64,000 bases of DNA from Janthinobacterium sp. LM6 (lineage in GTDB: Bacteria; Pseudomonadota; Gammaproteobacteria; Burkholderiales; Burkholderiaceae_D), in assembly GCF_002002885.1 (NCBI RefSeq), contig NZ_CP019510.1, forward strand, positions 1 to 64,000, written 5' to 3'. Positions 46,985-54,914 of the stretch are shown here, one piece after another; within the stretch, counting starts at the first letter, position 1, and every line of letters begins with the position of its first letter. The notes beneath the pieces were generated by a model that ran no database searches, was not told the DNA's origin, and was given only the letters and a program-made list of their open reading frames with translations. Position numbers and translations under genes: made by a program.

Positions 46985-47833
46985 ATGTTTGCCACGCCCG
47001 TTCCCGCCCGCCTGACCCCGCCACGCCCGCACCACCTCGCCTTGCGCGGCGCCATGATGCTGGGCGTGCTGGGCATTGCCACGGCGGCTGCCACGGCGCG
47101 GGCGGAACCATCGCCCGCGCTGGATCGCGTCAGTATCTCGGTGGGGGCGTTTTCCGCCGATCCGCGCATCAATATCGGCGCCGACACGCAGTTTGGCCGC
47201 ATCGATGCGCCCGAATCGAAGCAAAGCCACACGACCATCCCCCGCATCAAGGCGGACTTGCTGATCGGCGACCGCCATGGCCTGGCATTCGACTACTACC
47301 GCTACGACAAATCCTACACGCCAAGCCTGACAGGCGACACCATCATCAATGGTCAGCCCGTCACGGGCACGGCCACGGCGAATGCCGATTTAAAACTGGA
47401 CCTGGCCAAGCTGGCCTATAAATGGTGGCTGGGCAGCGGCAACGACACCTTCGGCATCGGCCTGGGCGCCGCCTACTACCATGCCAGCCTGAACGGCACG
47501 GCCACCGGCATCGTCAATGGCGAGACGGCCACGGCGCGCGATTCCATCGGCGAGCACGCGTTCGCGCCGCTGCTGGAAGTGGGCTGGCGCCACGCGTTTA
47601 CGCCGGACTTGCGCATGTATGCGGAAGCGTCGGGCATCAAGAAAAACGGCGGACGCATCAACGGCCACATCTACGGCGGCAATATCGGCGTGGAATGGTT
47701 TCCGTTCAAAAATATCGGTTTCGTGGCCGACTACGGCATTTCGAAAATCAAGCTGCACCGCGACAGCGAACGCGATGCCGACCTGAACGTGCGCCTGACA
47801 GGGCCGTCGGCGTATGTGAAAGTGCGCTTCTAA
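46985..47833 (+). CDS. Outer-membrane beta-barrel protein
   Basis: 282 residues with a long signal region (hydrophobic segment about 25-45 ending ATARA) and a barrel of alternating hydrophobic strands (KADLLIGDRHGLAFDYYRYD, VEWFPFKNIGFVADYGISKI) ending in VKVRF, a terminal phenylalanine typical of Bam substrates. Exact family not recognised; it resembles small OmpW/OmpA-like or adhesin-type barrels. A TGAGGAG ribosome binding site precedes the ATG at 46985. Confidence 0.85.
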   Translation: MFATPVPARLTPPRPHHLALRGAMMLGVLGIATAAATARAEPSPALDRVSISVGAFSADPRINIGADTQFGRIDAPESKQSHTTIPRIKADLLIGDRHGLAFDYYRYDKSYTPSLTGDTIINGQPVTGTATANADLKLDLAKLAYKWWLGSGNDTFGIGLGAAYYHASLNGTATGIVNGETATARDSIGEHAFAPLLEVGWRHAFTPDLRMYAEASGIKKNGGRINGHIYGGNIGVEWFPFKNIGFVADYGISKIKLHRDSERDADLNVRLTGPSAYVKVRF

Positions 47834-47837
47834 ACGC

Positions 47838-48347
47838 TCAAGCCGCCGGTTTCAGCAAAGTCAGCTGGAACTGCGGCAAGGCAGGGTCGTCATACGCCTC
47901 GACCCTGGCAAACGGCAGGCGTGCAAACGCATGGCGCCAGAACGCGCAGGCAGCGGCATCGTCGCGAAACGTCGCCACCAGCCACGTCTGCGCGCTGTCC
48001 AGCAGCACCCTGCGTACCACTTCCAGCGCCACGCCCCGGCGCCGGTATTTCTTCAGGATAAAAAAGTCGCTGAACTCCTGCACCGGCAGCCCGCCTGCCA
48101 TGCCAGGTTCCGTGAGGAAAAAGCCGGCCAGTTCGCCATCGACCTCGATCCAGCTGGCCGTGTGGCCGGCCGCATGCACATACGACGCCAGTCCTTCGTC
48201 GCACACATCATAGCGGCCATCGGCCAGCAGGGCCTCGCCGCTCCAGGCGGAATTGTCATAACAGTACAGTTGAAACAGCTGCGCCAATGCCCCCTCTTCG
48301 CCCGGGGCAATGGGACGCAACGCGATGACCTTGTTTATTGCATGCAT
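47838..48347 (-). CDS. GNAT-family N-acetyltransferase
   Basis: 169 residues with the GNAT acetyl-CoA loop in FILKKYRRRGVALEVVRRVL and the preceding IEVDGELAGFFLTEPGMAGG beta strands. A late FWRHAFARLPFARVEAYDDP segment is the usual GNAT C-terminal region. The substrate is unknown. Convergent with the outer-membrane gene, four bases apart. Confidence 0.85.
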   Translation of the reverse strand: MHAINKVIALRPIAPGEEGALAQLFQLYCYDNSAWSGEALLADGRYDVCDEGLASYVHAAGHTASWIEVDGELAGFFLTEPGMAGGLPVQEFSDFFILKKYRRRGVALEVVRRVLLDSAQTWLVATFRDDAAACAFWRHAFARLPFARVEAYDDPALPQFQLTLLKPAA

Positions 48348-48550
48348 GAAGAACTTTCCCGCACGATGGCGTCGATCCAGTCTGCGATCTTATCACCGCC
48401 ACTCATCCCCGCCCTCCCGCATTTCATGCCTGCATTTCCTCCCTTGGTCGCAAAAGCATTAATTTTCTTCCGATTGCTTATATATTATTATTTTTAAGTA
48501 ACATCCGCCATCGCGGTTGACGAAAAACAAGGGCGATCCCCTTCCACAGA

Positions 48551-48572
48551 CCGGCAGACACGCATCTGCCGG
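48551..48572 (+). other. Leader hairpin before the ABC ATPase gene
   Basis: Inverted repeat CCGGCAGA (48551-48558) / TCTGCCGG (48565-48572) followed by only CTTT, 33 bases upstream of the ATPase start. It could be a weak terminator or attenuator in the leader. No other signal is clear in the AT-rich spacer 48440-48550. Confidence 0.5.
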
Positions 48573-48604
48573 CTTTCATACCCAAGCTCTGGAGAGTGCT
48601 GCAC

Positions 48605-49522
48605 ATGCTATCGATCAAACAGCTGAACAAAACGTATGCGAATGGCGTCAAGGCCATCAACAATGTCAGCCTGGAGATTCCCAACGGAATGTTCGGCTTG
48701 CTGGGGCCGAATGGCGCGGGCAAGTCCTCGCTGATGCGCACCATTGCGACATTGCAAGATCCTGATAGCGGCAGCATCCATTTCGATGGCGTCGATGTGC
48801 TGCGGGACAAGGCCGGCCTGCGCCGCCAGCTCGGCTATCTGCCGCAGGATTTCGGCGTGTATCCGAAGGTCAGCGCGGAAACCCTGCTCAACCACTTTGC
48901 CGTCCTGAAAGGCTTGACGGAGAAGGGGCCGCGCAAGGACGCCGTGGAAGCCCTGTTGCAGCAAACCAATCTGTGGGAAGCGCGCAAGCGCAACCTGGGC
49001 ACGTATTCGGGCGGCATGCGCCAGCGCTTCGGCATCGCCCAGGCGCTGCTGGGCGCGCCGCGCCTGGTGATCGTCGATGAGCCGACCGCCGGCCTGGACC
49101 CGGATGAACGCAACCGCTTCCTGAACCTGCTGGCGAAGATCGGCGAGCAGGTGGTGGTGATCCTGTCGACCCACATCGTCGACGACGTGACGGACCTGTG
49201 CCCGCGCATGGCCATGATCGTCAAGGGGCAAGTGCTGGTGCAAGGCGAGCCGCAGGCGGCCATCGACACCCTGCTCGGCAAGGTGTGGCGCCGCAGCGTC
49301 GGCATGGACGAGCTGGCGCAGTACCAGCAGTCGCACAATGTGCTGTCGACGCGCCTGGTGGGCGGCAAGCCGCAAATCAATGTGTATGCCGACAGCCAGC
49401 CCGACAGCGGCTTCGTGCAGATCGCCCCGGACCTGGAAGACGTGTACTTCCTGCATGTGCGCAACGCTGCCCGCAACGGCGCCGCCGTTCCCGCTGCAGC
49501 ACCGTCCGCCGTCGCGGCGTAA
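48605..49522 (+). CDS. ABC transporter ATPase
   Basis: 305 residues with Walker A GPNGAGKSSLMRT, Q-loop GYLPQDFGVYPKV, signature YSGGMRQRFGIAQ, Walker B LVIVDEPTAGLDP and the H-loop STHIVDDV. The CcmA/NatA-like type pairs with ABC-2 permeases. The C-terminal 70 residues continue beyond the nucleotide-binding domain and end in an alanine-rich tail. GGAGAG precedes the ATG at 48605. The permease/peptidase fusion gene begins ten bases after its stop, so they form one unit. Confidence 0.93.
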   Translation: MLSIKQLNKTYANGVKAINNVSLEIPNGMFGLLGPNGAGKSSLMRTIATLQDPDSGSIHFDGVDVLRDKAGLRRQLGYLPQDFGVYPKVSAETLLNHFAVLKGLTEKGPRKDAVEALLQQTNLWEARKRNLGTYSGGMRQRFGIAQALLGAPRLVIVDEPTAGLDPDERNRFLNLLAKIGEQVVVILSTHIVDDVTDLCPRMAMIVKGQVLVQGEPQAAIDTLLGKVWRRSVGMDELAQYQQSHNVLSTRLVGGKPQINVYADSQPDSGFVQIAPDLEDVYFLHVRNAARNGAAVPAAAPSAVAA

Positions 49523-49532
49523 GGAGCGCGCC

Positions 49533-52500
49533 ATGTGGAAGGAATTTTTCAAGTTTGACCTCGGCTATCAGCTGAAACAGCCGCTGCTGTGGGTATTTGC
49601 CGTCATCCTGGCCTTGCTGGCCTTTGGCGCCAGCAGCAGCGATTCGATCCAGATCGGCGGCGCCATCGGCAACATCAACCGCAATGCGCCCACCGTGGTG
49701 GCGCAGCTGCTGACGATGTTCAGCCTGCTGTCGATGTTGCTCATCACCATCTTCATCGCCGGCGCCGTGCTGCGCGACAGCGAAGTGGGCATGGCCGACA
49801 TGCTGTTCGCCACGCCCATGCGTAAATGGGACTACCTGTTCGGCCGCTTCGCCGCCGGCTTTGCCGCCTGCCTGGTCATCTTCGCCTGCATCGCCTTCGG
49901 CACCATGCTCGGCCCCCTCATGCCCTGGGTCGATGCGCAGCGCGTGGGCGCGTTCCCGCTGCAGGCGTACGCGTGGAGCTTCGCCGTGATGGTGATTCCG
50001 AACCTGCTCTTCATCGGCGCCCTGCTGATGCTGCTGGCGGCCACCACGCGCTCGATGATGCTCGTCTACGTGGGCGTGCTGGGCTTTTTCGTGCTGTGGG
50101 GCACGGCCGGCGCCTTTACGCGCGACATCAACAACGAATGGATCGCCGTCCTGCTCGACCCGTTCGGCATGCGCGCCCTGGGCCGCATGACGCGCTACTT
50201 CACGTCCGCCGAAGCGAACGCGGGGCTGCCGCCGTTTGCCGGCTTCCTGCTGGCCAACCGCCTGCTGTGGCTGGGTATTACGGCGCTGCTGTTCGCCGCC
50301 ACCGTGATCCTGTTCAAGCCGCAGCGCACGGGGACGGGAAAACGCCTGTTCGGCAAGCACAAGGCCGAAACGAGCGGCCCCGCCGTCACGGCGCCGCGGG
50401 ACCTGCCGCGCAGCATCCCCACCTTGACGGCCGCGACGGCCTGGCGCCAATGGTGGCAAATCCTGCGCTTCGATGCCGTCGGCGTCTTCAAGAGCCTGCC
50501 CTTCCTCGTCATGCTGCTGTTCGGCATGATCAACCTGATCGCTGCCGCCAATGTCGGCAAGAACATGTATGGCACGGCCGTGTACCCGATGACACATTTG
50601 CTGTTGCAGCAGATTAGCAACAGCTTCAGTTTCCTCCTGATCATCATCGTCACCTTCTATGCGGGCGAACTGATCTTCAAGGAACGGCAAGCGCGGATCG
50701 CCGACGTCAGCGACGCCATGCCCGTGCCCGACTGGGTCCCCCTGCTGGCCAAATGCACGGCCCTGGTCGGCGTCATCGCCGGCTACCTGCTGGCGGGCGT
50801 CCTCACGGCCGTCGGCTTCCAGCTCGTCAAGGGCGGCGCGCCCGTGGAACTGGGGCTGTACCTGAAAGGCACCCTGCTGGGCGCCCTCTTCTTCGTGCTG
50901 ATGGGCTTGTGCGCCCTCACCCTGCAAGTGCTGTCGAATAACAAGTTCATCGGCTACCTGCTGGTGATCCTGCTGATGGTGGCGCAAGCCGTGCAGGGCA
51001 TGCTGCACTTCGAACACAATCTGTACGCCTTTGGCGGCACGCCGGCCATCCCGTATTCGGACATGAATGGCTATGGCCACTTCCTGGCTGGCTGGGCCTG
51101 GTTCGCGCTGTACTGGAGCCTGTTTACCGTGGCCCTCGTCATGCTGGCGCAGGCATGCTGGGTGCGCGGCCTGCCGAACGGCTGGCGCGCGCGCGTGGGC
51201 CTGGCCCGCCAGCGCCTGCAGGGCCGTGCAGGCACCGCGCTGGCCGTGGTGCTGCTGTGCTGGGCGGGCACGGGCGGCTGGATCTTCTACAACACCAACG
51301 TGCTGAACAAGTACGAGACGTCGAACATCGGCATGGACAAGCAGGCGCGCTACGAAAAACTGTACCAGCGCTACCAGCACTTGCCCCAGCCGAAGATCAC
51401 GGAAGTCCAGGCCGATGTGGATATTTATCCTGAGCAACGTAAAGTCTTGATCAAGGGTCATTATGTGCTGCAAAACAAGACGGCGCAGCCGCTCGATACC
51501 CTGCGCATCCAGCTCGACCCGCAACTGAAGACGACGTGGTTGAACTTGCCGGCGCACAAGGTCGCACTCGACGACAAGAAGCTCGGTTTCAGCATCCTCA
51601 AGCTGGCGCAAGCGCTGGCGCCCGGCGCCACCCTGCCGCTGGACTTCACGGTGGCCGTCACGCACCAGGGTTTCACCAACAGCGGCGCGCCGGACCAGGT
51701 CAACCTGAACGGCAGCTTCTTCAACAACCAGGCTTATTTCCCCCACTTCGGCTATGCGAAGGAAATGGAATTGCTTGACCGCAATGAACGCCGCAAGCGG
51801 GGCCTGGGCGAACCGCAGCGCATGGCCAAGCTGGAAGACACGTCCGCGTATGGCAACACGGTGCTGGGCGGCGATGCCGACTGGATCCATTTCGACACGA
51901 CGGTGTCCACCAGCGGCGAGCAAATCGCCCTGGCGCCCGGCTATCTGCAAGGCAGCTGGGAAAAGGATGGCCGCCGCTATTACCGCTACAAGATGGACCA
52001 GCCGATGCTGCCGTTCTTTGCCTACCTGTCGGCGCGCTGGGAAGTCAACAAAGGCGAGTGGCACGGCGTGCCGATCGAAATTTATTTCGATAAAAAGCAT
52101 GGCTACAATACGCAGCGCATGATCACTTCCGTGCAAAAGTCGCTCGACTATTACAGCACCGAGTTTACGCCCTACCAGCACAAGCAGGTGCGCATCCTCG
52201 AGTTCCCCGGCTACCAGAGCTTCGCCCAGTCGTTTGCCAATACGATTCCGTATTCGGAAGGCATCGGCTTCATCGCCGACCTGCGCAACAAGGAAGACAT
52301 CGACTATGTGTTCTACGTCACGGCGCATGAAATGGCGCACCAGTGGTGGGGCCACCAGGTGATCGGCGCCAATGTGCAGGGCGCCAGCATGCTGATGGAA
52401 TCACTGGCGCAGTACTCGGCGCTGATGGTGATGGAAAAGGAATACGGACGCGACAAGATGCGCCGCTTCCTGCGCTATGAACTGGACCGCTACCTGAGCG

Positions 52501-53114
52501 GACGCGGCGGCGAAGCCATCGAGGAATTGCCGCTGGCGCGCGTGGAGGGACAGCAATACATCCACTACAACAAGGGCAGCCTGGTGTTCTACCGCCTGCG
52601 CGACGAGATCGGCGAAGCCGCCCTTAACCGTGCCCTGAAACGCTATCTGCAGGACAAGGGTTACCAGCAGGCGCCGTTCACCACGTCGTCGGAATTGCTG
52701 GCCTATATCCGCGCCGAAGCAGCGCAGGACAAGCAGGCCCTGATCACGGACCTGTTCGAGAAAATCGTGTTCTACGATAACCGCGTCACGCAAGCGACCG
52801 CCGTCAAGCGCGCGGATGGCCAGTGGGATGTCACCATGCAACTGCACCTGGCCAAGCTGGAGTCCGACGGCAAGGGCAAGGAAAGCCCGCGCGCCTACGA
52901 CGAACCGGTGGAGATCGCCATCTTCGCGCGCGCGCCGGGCGCCGGGGAGAAGGACGAAAGAGTCTTGTTTACCGACAAGCGCATGTTGTCGGGCAGCGAC
53001 CCTGTGGTCACGATCACGGTGAAGGAAAAACCATTTGAAGTGGGTGTCGATCCGTACAACAAGATGATCGACCGGGTCTCGCGCGATAACCGCAAGGAAG
53101 TCACTGTCAATTAA
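49533..53114 (+). CDS. ABC-2 permease fused to an M1 aminopeptidase domain
   Basis: A 1193-residue protein. Residues about 1-580 form two ABC-2 permease halves with some 12-13 membrane helices (WVFAVILALLAFGAS; FAAGFAACLVIFACIAFGTM; AVVLLCWAGTGGWIFYNTNV). Residues about 600-1193 form an M1-type metallopeptidase domain with zinc site HEMAHQWW (932-939) and the third-ligand glutamate at 956. The GxMEN exopeptidase motif is not visible in the usual place, so a modified specificity is possible. Fusions of this build are known in Gram-negative genomes; their substrate is not. The ATG follows AAGGAG with normal spacing. Paired with the ATPase just upstream. Confidence 0.9.
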   Translation: MWKEFFKFDLGYQLKQPLLWVFAVILALLAFGASSSDSIQIGGAIGNINRNAPTVVAQLLTMFSLLSMLLITIFIAGAVLRDSEVGMADMLFATPMRKWDYLFGRFAAGFAACLVIFACIAFGTMLGPLMPWVDAQRVGAFPLQAYAWSFAVMVIPNLLFIGALLMLLAATTRSMMLVYVGVLGFFVLWGTAGAFTRDINNEWIAVLLDPFGMRALGRMTRYFTSAEANAGLPPFAGFLLANRLLWLGITALLFAATVILFKPQRTGTGKRLFGKHKAETSGPAVTAPRDLPRSIPTLTAATAWRQWWQILRFDAVGVFKSLPFLVMLLFGMINLIAAANVGKNMYGTAVYPMTHLLLQQISNSFSFLLIIIVTFYAGELIFKERQARIADVSDAMPVPDWVPLLAKCTALVGVIAGYLLAGVLTAVGFQLVKGGAPVELGLYLKGTLLGALFFVLMGLCALTLQVLSNNKFIGYLLVILLMVAQAVQGMLHFEHNLYAFGGTPAIPYSDMNGYGHFLAGWAWFALYWSLFTVALVMLAQACWVRGLPNGWRARVGLARQRLQGRAGTALAVVLLCWAGTGGWIFYNTNVLNKYETSNIGMDKQARYEKLYQRYQHLPQPKITEVQADVDIYPEQRKVLIKGHYVLQNKTAQPLDTLRIQLDPQLKTTWLNLPAHKVALDDKKLGFSILKLAQALAPGATLPLDFTVAVTHQGFTNSGAPDQVNLNGSFFNNQAYFPHFGYAKEMELLDRNERRKRGLGEPQRMAKLEDTSAYGNTVLGGDADWIHFDTTVSTSGEQIALAPGYLQGSWEKDGRRYYRYKMDQPMLPFFAYLSARWEVNKGEWHGVPIEIYFDKKHGYNTQRMITSVQKSLDYYSTEFTPYQHKQVRILEFPGYQSFAQSFANTIPYSEGIGFIADLRNKEDIDYVFYVTAHEMAHQWWGHQVIGANVQGASMLMESLAQYSALMVMEKEYGRDKMRRFLRYELDRYLSGRGGEAIEELPLARVEGQQYIHYNKGSLVFYRLRDEIGEAALNRALKRYLQDKGYQQAPFTTSSELLAYIRAEAAQDKQALITDLFEKIVFYDNRVTQATAVKRADGQWDVTMQLHLAKLESDGKGKESPRAYDEPVEIAIFARAPGAGEKDERVLFTDKRMLSGSDPVVTITVKEKPFEVGVDPYNKMIDRVSRDNRKEVTVN

Positions 53115-53143
53115 GGCTTGCTTCAAGGCGCTTGATCCAACGC

Positions 53144-53184
53144 AAACAGGCCACGCCGTCACCGACAGCGCGGCCTGTTTTTTA
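53144..53184 (+). terminator. Terminator after the ABC/M1 operon
   Basis: Stem AAACAGGCC (53144-53152) / GGCCTGTTT (53172-53180) enclosing a GC-rich loop, followed by further T residues. It ends the ATPase-permease unit. Confidence 0.8.
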
Positions 53185-53203
53185 CGGCGGATGGGAAATT
53201 TTT

Positions 53204-53635
53204 TCAGGCCAGCAAATAAATCTGCCGCAGCGCACAGCCCACCTGTACTACACAGAACACCATGGCAAGGAACAAGAGCCCCAGATGGATTTTTAAAAAG
53301 ATATCCAGTCGTTCCCGGCCGGCCACGGGCGGCACGGCGGCCGTTTTAAAACGCAACCCTTTTCCGGCCAGTAGCAACAACACTATGCTGATTGGAAAAG
53401 ATTGCAGAAAAATACGTCCTGGATACAAAGTCCACGCCAGTCCGATCAGGATGGAAATCAATGCCAATACATCGCACAAGAGAAATAGATATTTTCTTTT
53501 TTGAAAATTCGCCAGCGATGCAAGCAGCCATCCCTTTTCCTTGCCGAATATGCGCTCCAGAACCAGCCATTGTGAACCTGATGAATCGACAGCTATATGC
53601 ATTGCAAGATTTTTCTTCAATTGAGCCAGTGACAT
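53204..53635 (-). CDS. Small membrane protein, candidate immunity protein
   Basis: 143 residues from the ATG at 53635 (an in-frame GTG at 53683 would add 16 residues). Three hydrophobic helices are visible: LFLLCDVLALISILIGLAW, FPISIVLLLLAGKGL and IHLGLLFLAMVFCVVQVGCA. The family is not recognised. It follows the bacteriocin-like peptide gene on the same strand in an AT-rich island, the usual place for the immunity gene of a class II bacteriocin. That role is inferred from position, size and membrane topology only; no cognate exporter is adjacent. Confidence 0.6.
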   Translation of the reverse strand: MSLAQLKKNLAMHIAVDSSGSQWLVLERIFGKEKGWLLASLANFQKRKYLFLLCDVLALISILIGLAWTLYPGRIFLQSFPISIVLLLLAGKGLRFKTAAVPPVAGRERLDIFLKIHLGLLFLAMVFCVVQVGCALRQIYLLA

Positions 53636-53745
53636 TTTCTGCGCACCAATAGCCGCAATATACGCACAGCATATTGCGGCCACATTACGATCAGCGGTAT
53701 AAAAACCATCAAGCGGGCATGTTCAACCCGCCATGACCTGTCCGC

Positions 53746-53970
53746 TTATGCCGAACAATAGGAATTATAGGCATACATCACGCCCGCGCCAATCATGATG
53801 CCGCCACCGAGCGCCTGGCCGCCCGGCACGGTGGCAAAGCCCGCGCCGACACCGCCGATACCGCCCCAGAAACCTGCCGTGGCGGTATATTCGCTCGACG
53901 ACATGCTATCCGAACAAAATGCACGACCGCCCGAGATGTCTTGAATTTCCATTTCCGATAAAACTTGCAT
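53746..53970 (-). CDS. Double-glycine-leader bacteriocin-like peptide precursor
   Basis: 74 residues. The leader MQVLSEMEIQDISGG matches the LSxxELxxIxGG double-glycine consensus of class II bacteriocins and microcins; cleavage after Gly15 would release a 59-residue peptide. The core has cysteines at 19 and 72 that could pair, a serine/threonine-rich start, then a glycine-rich hydrophobic stretch with GxxxG-type spacing (GGIGGVGAGF, GGGIMIGAGVM). GGAG lies six bases before the ATG, fixing the start. It precedes a small membrane protein gene. No C39-type exporter is nearby, so export would depend on a system elsewhere. The family is not recognised by name. Confidence 0.8.
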   Translation of the reverse strand: MQVLSEMEIQDISGGRAFCSDSMSSSEYTATAGFWGGIGGVGAGFATVPGGQALGGGIMIGAGVMYAYNSYCSA

Positions 53971-54399
53971 TCTTACTCCAGTAATTACATCAACATGGAA
54001 AATGTCCATGCGCCACGTCTGCAGAAAACACGATATCGGTAAATAGCATGTCTTCCATCAGATTCGTATTCATCGCATGCATGAATTGCATGCGATGCAG
54101 CCCTCCGATAAAATTTACTCAGAGAAACATTGCAAACAATATACCATCGCACAAACAATTGCCAAAATAACTTTATTGATTAAATAAACAATGGCAAAGC
54201 GATTATTCTCCTTATGCGGAAATATCATAAGAATATTTGAATTTTGTTTTATTCAAACCGGGGCTTGAAGAGAAGCGTAATCCGCACCATGCGATGGAAA
54301 TGCGGATGGCACTGCGGTACAGGCAAAACGCAAAGCCTGGCGTAAGATGGACGGTATCGTCGGCGAGTGCGCCGGCACCACGTTCAAGGGGAATTGCCT
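53971..54399. other. AT-rich spacer with an 11-base-arm hairpin
   Basis: 429 bases without a credible gene, clearly more AT-rich than the surroundings. It contains a perfect inverted repeat CATCGCATGCA (54071-54081) / TGCATGCGATG (54087-54097), 101 bases upstream of the peptide start on the minus strand. It probably carries the promoter of the peptide gene and, at its right end, that of the lysozyme inhibitor gene. Confidence 0.55.
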
Positions 54400-54816
54400 A
54401 TGCCGCATCGTCACCTGCCCATCCGCGCCAGCCTGCTGCTGGCGGCCCTCGTTTTGACCACCCCCGCCTGGAGCGCCGATGCCGTCCACAAGGAAACAGT
54501 AGAGCTGACGGCAGGCAAGGCTGCGCTCAGCGTGAAAGGCAAGATCAAGGGCTATGCCACGGCCGAATACACGCTGGCAGGCAAGGCGGGCCAGATTCTC
54601 GGCGTCAAGCTCAAGACCAATCAACCGTCGAATTATTTCAACCTCCGTCAAGCCGGGCAACAGGACGCCCTGTTCATCGGCTCGAACGGCGGCAACAGTT
54701 ATGAGGCAACACTGCCGGCCGATGGCGAGTACACGGTGCAAGTGTATTTGATGCGCAATGCGGCGCGCAGGAATGCGGTGGCCAGCTACAGCCTGGAGAT
54801 GCGGCTGCGCAATTGA
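54400..54816 (+). CDS. PliG-like periplasmic g-type lysozyme inhibitor
   Basis: 138 residues with a signal peptide ending TPAWSA before DAVHKETVEL. The mature part fits the PliG (YcgK) pattern: KGKIKGYATAEYTLAGKAGQ, a central FIGSNGGNSYEATLPADGEY and YTVQVYLMRNAARRNAVASY, like the VLQTRNDARKN segment of E. coli PliG. PliG binds and inhibits goose-type lysozyme. The assignment is by remembered family resemblance. GGGG upstream of the ATG gives a weak ribosome binding site. Confidence 0.75.
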   Translation: MPHRHLPIRASLLLAALVLTTPAWSADAVHKETVELTAGKAALSVKGKIKGYATAEYTLAGKAGQILGVKLKTNQPSNYFNLRQAGQQDALFIGSNGGNSYEATLPADGEYTVQVYLMRNAARRNAVASYSLEMRLRN

Positions 54817-54914
54817 GTCTCCCCGGCCATGACAGCGCAAGAGGCGCGTTCGCCACCACATGCTCCCCATGTTACTGCGAGGGACCCATGAGATGCGGGA
54901 GCGCCGCCGCTGTC

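Noticed and set aside
49377..52355. A 992-codon open frame antisense to the ABC/M1 gene
   Set aside because: Same reason: codon-bias shadow of a well-supported plus-strand gene, with arginine/glutamine/histidine-rich nonsense content.
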